64,000 nucleotides of DNA from Dendrobium chrysotoxum (lineage: Eukaryota; Streptophyta; Magnoliopsida; Asparagales; Orchidaceae), in NCBI GenBank assembly GCA_019925795.1, contig CM034315.1, positions 22,673,867 to 22,737,866 on the forward strand. Direction: 5' to 3'. Shown one piece after another: positions 20,380-31,560 of the stretch. The notes under the pieces were generated by a model. It searched no databases. It was given only the letters and a program-made list of their open reading frames with translations, and had not been told where the DNA came from. The position numbers and the translations under genes were made by a program. Position 1 is the first letter of the stretch. Each line of letters begins with the position of its first letter.

Positions 20380-21835
20380 CTAAGTCCATACCTAGTTCTA
20401 ACACCTTCAGAAGAGTCTCCTAAGATCCATTCTTTAGGATGACTCAAAGAATATCTTCATTCTCTAGGCAAAGTATTTTTAGGTTTACCCTTTCCTTAAG
20501 ATTTGTAGTTTCTACTCCTTGGGTAATCTCTCTTATTTCATCTTCTTCCTCATCTCTAGACTCCTTAGGATCAGATTCATTAAACACCACATGAGTAGTC
20601 TCCTCCACCATCAATATCCTCTTGTTAAACACTCTAAAGGATTTCTCTACACTTGAATATCCTAAGAACACTCCTTCATCAGATTTTGGATCGAATTTTC
20701 CTAAGGATGATTTCCCATTATTAGGAATGAAGACCTTATAGCCAAAGACATGGAGGTGAGACAAGTTTTGTGTTATACCCTCAATGATCTCATAGGGTGT
20801 CTTATTCAGATTGGATTTAACATTCACCCTATTCAATACATAACAGGCTATGTTCACCACTTCTATCCAAAAGTATTTTGGAAGTGAATACTCAGCAAGC
20901 ATGGCTCTAGCGGCTTCCACTAAGGTCATATTCTTTCTTTCAGCTATCCTGTTCTTCTGAGGGGTCCTAGGAGCTGAAAAGTTGTGACTAATCCCTTGCT
21001 CCTCACAGAAAGTTCCAAATCTCATATTCTCAAACTCTCCACCATGATCACTATGAATGGTCAAGATCTCACAACCTAGCTTCTTCTGAATCCAAGTGGA
21101 GAAGATTTTAAATTTATCAAACAACTCAATTTTATGTGATAGAAATCTAATCCTAGTAAACCTCGAGTAGTCATCGATAATCATAAATCCATAAACTTTT
21201 TCCCCTAAGCTAGTAGTGCTAATGGGTCCAAATAAATCCATGTGAAGGACATCTAAAGGTCTAAAGGTGCTGATGTTCTTAATGGAGTGGATTGAGAATT
21301 GGACTTATTTTCCTAGTTGACAGGCATCACACAGGTGATCCTTAGTGAACTTAAGCTTGGGGATACCTCTAACTAAGTCCTTTTGGGTTACTCTTCTAAG
21401 GATTTTCATGTTGGCATGACATAACCTCCTATGCCACAGCCAAGACTCACAAGCAATAATTTTTAAGTAGAATGAAGCAGCACACTCAATATTATTTAAA
21501 TCAAGCATGTTGACATTATTGATCCTCTTTCCCTACAAAATAGTGTTATTATTTAAGCTGATAATGCAAGTATTTGCTAGAAACTTTATACTAAACCCTT
21601 TGTCACAGAGTTGACTAATGCTGAGCAAATTATGTTTCAGTCCATCTACAAGAAAAATATTTTCAATTAAAAGATTCTTAGAGTTTCCGATTATAACTGT
21701 GCCCACCACTTTCCTGGTGGTGTTGTCTCCAAGAGTGACCTTGCCTCTAGCCTTGACTTCCAGCAAAATGATTTGATTTGCATCTCCAGTCATATGCCTT
21801 AAACATTCACTGTCTAGGTACCACATGCTCTCACG
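20380..21835 (-). pseudogene. Copia C protease and integrase
   Basis: The integrase core is the best preserved in the window: 20444-21241 is a 265-codon frame with 'MDLFGPIS', 'IIDDYSRFTR', a 'HSDHGGEFEN' block and the 'SLPKYFW' segment, so the catalytic acidic residues D, D and the following E-type position can be traced. The zinc module lies at 21305-21508 (His pair, 'CDACQLGK') and protease plus GAG-pre-integrase at 21533-21826 ('WYLDSE' in place of DSG, a likely inactivating change). Stops separate the three pieces. Confidence 0.86.
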
Positions 21836-21975
21836 AGATCTTGTGTGAGAGAACCCCTACAAAATCATTAAATGTCAGATTTAGGAAACTAAACAAGTTT
21901 GAGTTCCTTCTTATGAAAAGAAGGATGCAATGTATGTGTGTTATGCTGTGAATCATATAATTTGGGTCTCCACAC

Positions 21976-23645
21976 CTAATGTGTACTAAGGTGAATAGTG
22001 TAAGTGTGGGAGATATATCCTAACATGTCACAAGTGAAGTATCTAATGCGAGGAAAAAGGTTAACTAATCTACATGGGTGATAGTGCCTCTTCTTAGGTT
22101 TGTATGATGTATGCTTTGATGATTGTGTATAAAATTCTTCAAGTGATAGAGGTTATTTATTTTTCATAAGAGCCATTAATTCAGCATCAAAAATTTTATT
22201 TGAACTATCCAGAATTGAATTTTTCACTCTCAATGCATGCTCCCTACTCTCTACATCAAATGCCTGAGTTTCTAATTCCTTTAATGGAGTTTCTATTTCA
22301 ATATGCGATGCTTTCAATGAATCATGCCCAAAAATCAAATCAAAATGCTTTTTATTTAACTCATCAAATTTATCAAGTAATAACATATGATTGCTATTAA
22401 GTGAAGAATGATCTTTAAGCAAAACTTCATGCTCTTTTTATAAGTTTAAGAGTTCCAATTTTAGGCTAGCATGCAATTTCTTAAGTTTCCTGTATGATGA
22501 ATAAATTTTTTTAAAAACATCAAGTAATTGATCGTAGGTCAGTTCACATACCTCTTCTTGGTCAGAATGACCAAGATGTTCATTTGCCATCAAACACAAG
22601 TTTGTAGTCTCCTCTTCAGCTTTAATCTCAGAGGAGTCAAATGTAGAATCTGACTAGAAAGCTTTTTGAATCTGTTTCTTATCCTTCCTGAACTTAGGCT
22701 TCTCCTCACCCTTCTCCTTGCTTGGGTGAGCCTTAAGTGTAGGACAATCATCTCTTATATGTCCTGGCTTCATGCATTCAAAGCAAACCATATCAGAAGA
22801 ACCTTTAGAATTTTTGCTATTCTTACATTTGTTCCATTTCTGATGGTGCTTTTGTCTCTTCCTTAGAAAGCTTTTGAATTGCCTAGTGATTAAGGCAACA
22901 TCATCACTTTTAGACCCAGAAGAATCAGTCTATGTATCATTAGCCTTCAGCGCCACAGTTTTCTCCTTCTTTTTCTCACCTGCATCAAGTTGTCTTTAGT
23001 TCACTTTTTGCTCATAAGCAATGAGTGATCCAAGTAAGTTATCAATAGAATAAGTGTTCAAATTCTTGGATTTAGTGATCGTAGTTATCTTGGAATCATA
23101 GGAAGAAGGCAAACATCTTAAAATTTTATTAACTTTTTTATTGTTAGTGAGTTCTCTTCCTAAGGCATATAGGGAGGTAATAATTTGTGTAAACCTAGTA
23201 TACATTTTAGATATTGACTCACTAGGTTTCATGCAAAAGAGTTCATAGTCATGAAATAAGATATTCAACCTAGATTGCTTAACTTCTGATGAGCCTTGAT
23301 AAGTAATGCATAATCTATCCCATATACCAATTGTGCAATTAGAGACATGCATGTAATCCTCATATTTTAATACACAGAAAAAATAGTTTAAGCATTTTAC
23401 ATTCAGTTGTGCTAAATCTCAATCATCAAAAGTCCATTCAGTAAAAAGAAGTTCAACTTTAATGCCATCAACTAATCTAAATGGTGTATAGTATACATCT
23501 TTAACAAGCATCCACATGTAATAATCTATAGATTGTAAAAAAGGTGGACATACAAGTTTTCCAAAAAATTAAAAGGTATATTATCAAATAAAGGTGGTTG
23601 AGTGATTCAATATCCTTCCACGGTGTTTCTATTACCAAAGTTAGC
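21976..23645 (-). pseudogene. Copia C gag
   Basis: UBN2-type gag domain at 22996-23352, coiled coil at 22153-22422 and zinc knuckle with an altered spacing near 21990-22040. The coiled coil is shorter than in A and ends in 'MALMKNK'. The ATG used by A, B and D is ACG here (about 23645), so the start is lost. The frame closes at TAG 21976-21978, at the same codon as in A and B. Confidence 0.82.
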
Positions 23646-23685
23646 CGTTGATCAAATTCAAAAGTTTTTCAAAACTTGATTTTAT

Positions 23686-23704
23686 GAATCCCACTCTGAT
23701 ACCA
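23686..23704 (-). other. Primer binding site of copia C
   Basis: Minus strand reads TGGTATCAGAGTGGGATTC, a match to the initiator-Met-tRNA site over its first 11 bases. The LTR end that should follow (GAACTTTCA) is deleted; sequence passes directly to the U5 interior. Confidence 0.88.
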
Positions 23705-24082
23705 CTTAAAAGAGGGGGGTGAATTAGTAGTTTTAAAAATTTTTAAGCAAAATTTTTTTTGAAAACCTTTTTGAATGTTTTAAAATAATTACAATAGCAC
23801 GTTGATGTGGAGATAATTAATTAACCAAAATAATAACTTTAATCACACGATCATCCACAGAAAAGTAAAGTGCAGAAATTAAAAGCAGAAGAGTAAAAAA
23901 CAAACACACCAGATTTTATAGTGGTTCAATCAACTTAACCTACATCCACTCCCCTGAGCCTCCCCTTAAAGTATTGCACTAAAACTCAGTGACTCTCCTT
24001 CTACTCCCACAGCAAGGCGGAGAAGCCTTTACAAAAACTCCTTTTCACCAACCCTGGTGAGGTAGAGAACCCAAACTCCTTT

Positions 24083-25728
24083 TGAAAGTTTGATAGGGAT
24101 GTTAAGCCCTGATGAACTAGTCCCGAGGCTAACCAAGAGGGCGGGATGAATTGGTTATTTTAAAAATTTGAGAGCGACAGTAAGAATCTTTTCTATGATA
24201 TGCAGCAGAAACAAGTAAATACTCAAACAGAAAAATTAAACACAAATTTCACCCAAGAAGATAATCAAAGAAAAACTAAAGTTTAGAAAGTAATCAGAAA
24301 GAACACACAAGATTTTTATAGTAGTTTGATCAACTTGACCTACGTCCACTCCCCGGAGCCTCCCCTCTGGGTATTGCACTAACTCAAAGTGTCTCTCCTT
24401 TTGCTCCCACAGCAAGGCGGAGAAGCCTGTACAAAAACCTCCTTTCAACCGGTATGGTGAGGCAGAGAACCTAACCTCCTTTTGCTTTCTCCTGAAGCAG
24501 GCAGAGAACCTCAGACTCCTTTTGCTTCCTCCTGAAGTGGGCAGAGAACCCCGGATCTTCTTGCGAATGATCCTCTCCTAAAGATCACCAACACGATGAA
24601 AGACGACGAGCAGAGAAGACGACTCTGATCCTTTCTTGGAGCAACCTTCGTGAATCCCTCACAAACTCCCCCTCACAAGATCCTCTCTCTCTCTCTCCCC
24701 CAAACTCTCTCTCTCTAGGGTTTCTCTTAAAAGGAAAGTGGCAAAAAAATTTTCTTGTTGAAAGAAAAAGATCTTTTATAGGAGGGCTCAAAATTTACCC
24801 TAAATCTCAACCGGTCGGCCTAGATCATCCAGGATGATTGATAGATTATCCTGTACGATCAGTTCAAAATCAACTGATTCAGCCTGGACGATTTGGCTCT
24901 TCTGGACGATCAGTAAAAAAAGTTGTTCATATCGTCCCGTACGATTTCGCGATTGTCCGGGACGATTAGTGTAAATTGATGAATTTCATCAAGAAGATCG
25001 CTCTAGTCGTCCAGAGAAACTTGTGCTCGACGAGCCAAAAATTACTTGATTGTCCAGGATGATACGGGTATCGTCCCGTACGATTAGTTCAAAATATGCC
25101 CAAACTGTCCTGAGCACCGCTCTAGACGTACAGCTGAAACACACTAGATGATCCTGATCGTCCAGGCTGATATGATCGTATCAATCAAATGTTAATTACT
25201 TTCCTTAATTATCAGACTAATTTAGGCATGATTGTACAGGATCGTCCAGGCCGATACACGTATCATCCGGGACGATCAGACCAAATATCTTAAAATAAAA
25301 ACTTGCCGAACTTAATCTGGCGGCTGAGAATTTCTAATTTGAGCATATCATCCTGGATGATGTAGGAATCGTCCAGGATGATCTGCTTAATCTAACAGAC
25401 TTAACTTGGTCATCCTAATTAGAGTTTCTATTGTTACTTGATCATCCAAGATGATGTCAATATCATCCAGGATGATCTGCACAAAAAATTGAACAAAAAC
25501 TCTAATCCACTCAAGCTCTCCCCGTGAGTGTGTGTGTGCAAGGTTACTTAGCTAGGGGATCTGTTACATTACAATTGACTCAAGAAAAAAAAAATAGTAT
25601 ATTTGGACACACTTGGACCCGATCTTGAGTTGGCTTGAGTTGCTCTTGATCTTTTGTACCTGAAATGGGTTAGCCAAGTAAAGCACAATAGAAACATATT
25701 TGTCATCATCAAAACCAGATTTGCAACA
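24083..25728 (-). mobile_element. Solo LTR inside LTR of copia C
   Basis: 1,646 bp from TGAAAG to GCAACA (TGTTGC on the minus strand), flanked on both sides by CCTTT (24078-24082 and 25729-25733). No internal sequence is present, so it arose by recombination between two LTRs. It is inserted into another LTR of the same family, in the same orientation. It holds 39-bp hairpin units (about 24462-24560) and six palindrome pairs. Confidence 0.93.
24824..25476 (-). promoter_or_regulatory. Paired-palindrome array, solo LTR in C
   Basis: Pairs of 15-bp palindromes with 6-bp spacers, for example starting at 24824 (spacer TGATAG) and at 25441 (spacer GTCAAT). I count at least six clear pairs; more degenerate half-sites lie between. 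Confidence 0.82.
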
Positions 25729-26111
25729 CCTTTTGCTTCCACTTGAAGCAGGTAGAGAACCCAAACTCCTATTATTTCCTCCTTAAGCAGGCAGAGAACC
25801 TTACCTCCTTCCGCTTCCTCCTAAAGCAGATAGAGAACCTTGATCTTCTTGCTGACAATCCTTCCCATAGAGCCACCAAAGGACAAGGGATGATGATTGG
25901 AGAAGATGACTCGAATCCTTGCTTGGAGCAACCTTTGTGAACACCTCACAAACTCCCCCTCATAAGATTCTATCTCTCTCCCAAGCTCCCCCTCTCCCTC
26001 TCTAGACTCTCTCAGGTGAGGATAGTGGCAAAAGATCTCAATAGTAGCAAAATAAGATATCTTAAATAAAAGGGCTCAAAAATTGCCCTAAATTTCAACT
26101 TGCCATTAAAG

Positions 26112-26607
26112 ATCGTCCAGGAAGATCTGTCGATCATCCTGTACGATCAGTGTAAATCTGCCCCTTTTTTCCTGGACGATCTGGTTCCTCTAGACGATTA
26201 GAAGATATGATTTATTCTGATCGTCCGGGATGATTCTACGATCATCCTAGATGATTAGTTCTAAATCAGGAATATCATCCAACACATAGTTCAGGACGTC
26301 CAGGAGAAAAGTATGGACGATCTAAAGAAAATGACTTGATCGTCTAGGACGATATCTCTATCATACTGTATGATTAGTTCAAAAATGCCCAATATCATCT
26401 AGTACATAGTTCGGGTCATCCGTGATAACTATGCTGGATGATTTCATATTAATTGATCATCTAGGATGATAAAGCTATCATCCTATATGATTAGTTTAAA
26501 ATGGCAATATCGTCCGACACATTGTTCGGGTCGTCTAGGTGAGATATATTGGATGATGAGGACTTATAATTGACGTCCAGGATGATCTTGAGATCATCTA
26601 GGATGAT
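26112..26607 (-). promoter_or_regulatory. Paired-palindrome array, outer LTR of C
   Basis: At least five pairs with 6-bp spacers (CTGTCG, TCTACG, ATCTCT, AAAGCT, CTTGAG) in a copy that has diverged enough for many C to T changes, yet keeps the spacing. Confidence 0.8.
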
Positions 26608-26612
26608 GTGAA

Positions 26613-29600
26613 AGGCTTAAGGGATTTTGGTTTAAATTTAAGTATAAATGTATCAATTTCAATTTTAAAATATATTTTAAATGTTAATTGATTATTATCT
26701 TTGTTTATACCAAGGCCGTGAAGTTTATTTCACCTTCATTGGGGCTATGTTAATAACCTCGTAAGCTTATATTCATAGTAGTAACCATTATGAATTTATC
26801 GATTTAATTAGTTGATTCTTAAGGGTTGATTATTTTTAATGAGATTGATTGATTATTGATTTTAATATTTGAGTTGATGTTTTATGGAATTTAAAGTTAA
26901 TTATTGAAATTTTTTATTTTTCTTGGATTATTTAAATGTATTAATTATGGGGTCAAAATTTGATTTTTTTTAATTTAAATTGAAATCTAGAATTTTGATA
27001 TTTTTCCTAAATACTAGACCCTCAGGTGAGTAATTAGACACTAAGTTTGCTGGAATTGGATTTTTATAGATTTAGTTATAAATTTTTGAAGTTTTGACTT
27101 AAATTTGAACTATGGTTGACCAAAATGTTAACTTTTTAACTTTGACTTATTTCTAATGGTTTGACATTTTTAATAAATACTAGACCCTTAATGGAGTCTA
27201 GTGCCTTTGAGTTTGCTCAATTTAGATTTTTTTAGAATTAGTTATGAATTTTTAAAAGTTTGATCAATTAATTGAATTTTTGAATTATTTAATAAAGGGG
27301 GTTTTAATGGTTTTGATCCAAATTGATTCCAAACTTTTTGAAATCACTCCCAAAGATAAGGAATGACCAAAAGAACTGTTCTCAAGTTTTTGAGAATTTT
27401 ATAAAAATTTTAATTATTTTTAATTAATTAAATTAATTTTATATTAATTTTTCTTTAAAATTAAATTAAACTTAAAATTGAAGTCCACTTAATGGGATTT
27501 TAATTTTCTTATGTTGAGGATGGAATTTGGTCAGTATAATATATTATTTATATTTTTAGAATTTAATTTGAATTTATTATAATTTTTAATGTTTTAAGCT
27601 TAATTAATGAATTAATTTGAGTTAATTAAATATTTGATTTAATGATTTTTAAAATCAGTGAAAGATTACTCTAAGGCAGAGTATATCACTAGGTTTAAAT
27701 GCTTCAAGTTTCATCCCTATTGGATGCATATTTGATTTTCTAGAATTTTCCTAAATTTTTAAAGCATGTCCTTAATTATTGTCCTTTAATATCACTAAAT
27801 TGTATATGATAGGAATCAATGTTCTCTAACGCTTAAAATGCACATAGCTAGCCATGCCATGAAAATAAAAAATAATAAAGTGACCTAAATCTAGGTGCAA
27901 GTGCATTCCTAAGGAGTGAATTTAAAGGAGAAACTTGAATAAATTTGAAAATTAATGAGTAAGCAATTAGGTCATCATCTCTCACTAATCACTACCCATC
28001 AAATCTACTCAATCAAGCTAAATCACTGTTTAGAATTTTAAAACCTATTCAAATGCATGGAAGGGATTTGAAATTATAATTAAAATTAATTTTCAAAATT
28101 TAAATATTAAAATATAAATCTAAAACTTTATAAATCCAAAAAAAATGTTAAAATAAAATTCAAATAATTTTGGGAAATTCACTTGAGATTAACAGCATGT
28201 CAAAATAATTTCCCTCAAATTTTGAAATTGTTTATATTTATATTTAATTAAATATTAATTAAATAAAAAAATTAATATTTGAAATTATTTAAAATATATT
28301 AAATATTTTAATTTAAAATTAATTTTAAATTAAAGTACTCAAAATTCTAAAGAAAATGACATATTACACTTAATTTTCTAAAAAAAATATTTAAATTTTA
28401 ATAATTTTTTGAAGTTTCTTGCAATTAATTACATTTAAAAATAATTTAAATTAATTAACATAGAATTGGCAAAGTTGGCAGTGGCAACGAGACTCGTCGC
28501 GTGTTCTGGTTCGACGGATCGAAATCACGGCGGTGGTGGCATTAAATATCAATGATTATGCCGTAGCATAATCATTAATATTAATTAATCGTGGCGACGA
28601 ACCACATGGTGCTCTTAAATTGGCAAAAATGAACTCGCAGAGGTGGTGGAGCATTTAATGCTAATGATTGTGCCACTGATAATAACTAGAAATAATGAGA
28701 CCGCGATGGTGCGGATACAGTTTTAACTTATCCGTTTCAGCACCACCGAGGAGCCATCAGATCCTCTATGGTTCAAAATGAATGGATTAGATTGAGCCAT
28801 ATAAAGGTTTAATCTGACATAGAGCTACGTATAGTTAGAGATTGACACAGAATGGCTAGATCGAGATCGTTGATCATAAGATCAACAGTTCAAATCTCAC
28901 AGAGTTAAAAAAACTACGTAAATCAAAACCCTAAAATGAAAAATAGCTTTCTTTGAAAAGACACAATCAAATCTCATGAAATTTTAAGTACATGAATTAA
29001 AATTTTGGGGATTTGATTTTATAGTTTGAAAAGTGCTTATTAGAAAGTTATTTTAACCTAAATGTCATACATTAGGGTTTGAGTATTTACCTAATCCGAC
29101 CATTAGATTTTGAACATCTTGGATCGGTTGAGCTTATGGACTATCCTCGTAAGTTTTTCTAGTTGAAACCACGATCTGAAATACAGTAGATCTTGAGATT
29201 TTTACCTTGGATGGAGTTTAGCCTCGGTTCACCGGCGAACTTGCCACCGGCAGCCTTTGGGTGGTGGATTTAAACTGAGGGATTGTAGAGGAGGTTGTGA
29301 AGAAGCAAAATGAAATGGGTTCTTATCTAGAGAGCTTGAATATAGAGAGAGATTTGATAGTCAATAATGAGCCTTGTCCTTGGCCCAATTCAAACACCTT
29401 AGTGTATTTGGATGGTTGAGATTGGTTTGGATGCTTGCCAGGATACTTGCCACCTGGCCTAGAGTTGTTAGGGGGCAGAAGAAAGGACTAAGTAAGGACA
29501 AGAGAGTAGAAGGTTATTTTTGTCTTCACATGCATATGGGAATGATTAGACTTAGCTTAGGCTTAATTTAGGGTTTAAGACTAGTTCAATAACATTCTAG

Positions 29601-29790
29601 AGAATGTTTTAAGCTGCTGGAATCAATTAGATTTGGAATGGAATGAAGTGCATAAGAGGATTTGGGCATTTAAGGTATTTTAACAACTTATTGATTGGTT
29701 TGACCAATCAAATGGTCAAGCCAGCTGAGGTGGCACTTGAGGAGGGTAAGGTTGATGATGGAAGTGGCTTAGAGGTTGTTTTGTGCTTAA
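26613..29790. other. Unassigned AT-rich region
   Basis: No frame or domain recognised. 26613-28460 is very AT-rich and has an imperfect tandem duplication of about 163 bp (units starting near 27012 and 27175, both beginning AAATACTAGACCCT). 28460-28720 has another imperfect duplication (units near 28465 and 28619 beginning ATTGGCAAA). 28480-29300 is more GC-rich, with CGGCGGTGG-type motifs. It could be the long LTR of a gypsy element or diverged host DNA; the sequence alone does not decide. Confidence 0.4.
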
Positions 29791-29818
29791 GGATTGAAGT
29801 TTGAGTGTGTGAATAAAA

Positions 29819-29854
29819 GTTTGACCAAGTCATAGTGAGTTGACTTGGTCAAAC
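29819..29854. repeat. Perfect hairpin of GGTCAA motifs
   Basis: GTTTGACCAAGTCA, 8-base loop TAGTGAGT, then the exact reverse complement. It contains TTGACC/GGTCAA, the core of plant W-box sites. A second palindrome, GTCAAATCAA with its complement, lies at 30012-30033. Confidence 0.7.
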
Positions 29855-30529
29855 TCATTATGACTTGGTCCATCAATGATTAGGACATGTCTAGGCTATG
29901 AATTGGAGTTAATTTAAGGCTTGATGGCGTGTAGGTAGCTTAAGTTAATTGTATGAAATAGTTTGACCATATATTGACTTAGTTTAACCAAGTTTCATAG
30001 TCTAACCAAGTCAAATCAATTTTGATTTGACTCATGTTGGGTTTGAATGGCTTTTGAACTATACACTGGAGTAGGATTGAGGGTTTGATGAGGCTGATTT
30101 GGTTAGATAAAGTGATTTGACTCAAGTAGGTCATATTTGACTAGACTTGGGCTCAGTTGACCTAATCAACTATTGACTGGGTCAAGGTGACCAGTCTGTT
30201 GCAACTCAGACTCCTGAGTTTATGTTTTCGAAGATAGAAAATATTATTGGTTGCCTCTTTATTTCTCTTAGTACTTATAGTGAATATCTATTTGTGTGTT
30301 GACTAACATTTCAGGTATAACATACACTGTTCTTTGAAGATTCAGGGCTCAAGATTGGGTAGATTAGGTTATGTTGAAAGAGTTTGGATTTTTTATTAAT
30401 TTATTGTTAATTTCTTGAGTCAAGTCCTGTAAGGGTGTTTTCTAGCATGGTATGATAGGTATCATATTGGAATGATCTCTTATTACAAAAATTAATTAAA
30501 ATATTTTATTTATTTTAAAAAATAATTTT

Positions 30530-31000
30530 GAAATATAACTAATCATATACAGTACGAACACCACATTGTACTAGACAATTAGTTATAATTAGAAACCTTG
30601 CCGTTCATTAAATAAGGCAAAAAATTTGTACTGTATGATATGGTATTCTATTCATATTATACGAACCTAATCGTACTGTACGATGTTTAAAATATTGCCT
30701 AATTTAATCCTGTGATTAATCAATCAAATTTTCTTAATTTTGGTAGTTTAATTATACTATATAATCAGCAGAGATAATATTTGTTCATCCCATGATTCGT
30801 CCTAGATGAATTACAATTCGGTTGAACGAATAGTACTGCATGACTGTTCATTCGTACTAGTGATCGTACAATACTAACAGGTAAAATTGAACTAACCATA
30901 TTGCACAACTGTTCATTTGTACTGATGATCATATAATACTAATAGGTCAAATTTTGCACATTGTACTGGACGATCCTACAATCGTACTGTATGATCTTTG
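30530..31000 (+). promoter_or_regulatory. Degenerate palindrome array, LTR G
   Basis: The same 15-6-15 layout in AT-shifted form: one clear pair at about 30960-30995 (spacer CCTACA) and another near 30650-30685 (spacer CCTAAT). The core reads ATNGTACTGTACGAT rather than ATCGTCCNGGACGAT. Confidence 0.62.
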
Positions 31001-31325
31001 ATAGCTGAATTAAAATTTTAGGATTTTTTGAAGCCCTCTATTTAAGCTTTCTCATAAGACTTTATAATAGTTTTTTTGGTAATCATTGAGGTGTTTTCTT
31101 TAGAAGAAAGCTTGAAGAGAGAGCCTAGATCTTGGGAGAGAAAGGGTAGAGTTTTGAGAGAGGGAGAAGATCATTGTGAGTTTCAAGGGAGTGTGAGAGG
31201 GAGTTTCACATGATTTCTTCGATAAACTTGTACCTGATTTCCTCCATGTGTCAAGATTTATCTTGAGGGAAGCTTTGGGAAGAAGATCTCTTTGGTGTCC
31301 AAGGACCTAGCTACTCCATCGCACT

Positions 31326-31560
31326 AGGGAAGGTGAAAGTGATTCCAAGTTCTCTACCTTCACCAGGAGGGTGAAAAAGGATTTCGGGTTTTCTTCATTC
31401 ACCAGGAGGGTAAAAAAGGATTCCAGGTTCTCTTCCTTCACCCGGAGGGTGAAAAAGGATTCTAGGTTCTTTACTTTCACTAGGATGGTGAAAAAAGATT
31501 CCAAATGCTCCTCCTTTATTAGGAGGTGAAAAAGGATTCGAGGTCCTCTACCGCACCGGG
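31326..31560 (+). repeat. 39-bp hairpin repeats, LTR G
   Basis: About five units of 39 bp. Units one and three pair TTCACC with GGTGAA around AGGAG or CGGAG; unit four pairs TTCACT with GGTGAA. Compared with A-D (GCTTC/GAAGC) both stem arms have changed while the loop is kept. A following unit has the CACC...GGTG-like form. Confidence 0.8.

Larger units (their letters stand above)
17672..26612 (-). mobile_element. Copia element C, 3' end deleted
   Basis: Minus-strand copy with 5' LTR (itself split by a solo LTR), primer site, gag, protease, integrase, RT, RNase H and part of the 3' region. It lacks the extra ORF, the internal palindrome array and the 3' LTR that D possesses, because it is cut at 17672 against element B. 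Its LTR lacks the last 60 or so bases next to the primer site. Confidence 0.85.
23707..26612 (-). repeat. Copia C 5' LTR, split by another LTR
   Basis: Two pieces, 23707-24082 and 25729-26612. The U5 side has lost its terminal bases; the far side stops near 26612 inside U3, so the remaining U3 start is missing. The joined sequence reads through a 39-bp hairpin unit. The outer piece carries CT tracts at about 25970-26010 and five or more palindrome pairs (26112-26607). Confidence 0.82.

Noticed and set aside
28480..29571. Possible host gene in the GC-richer part
   Set aside because: Only a 65-codon frame (29374-29571) and no domain, intron structure or codon pattern that would support a gene.
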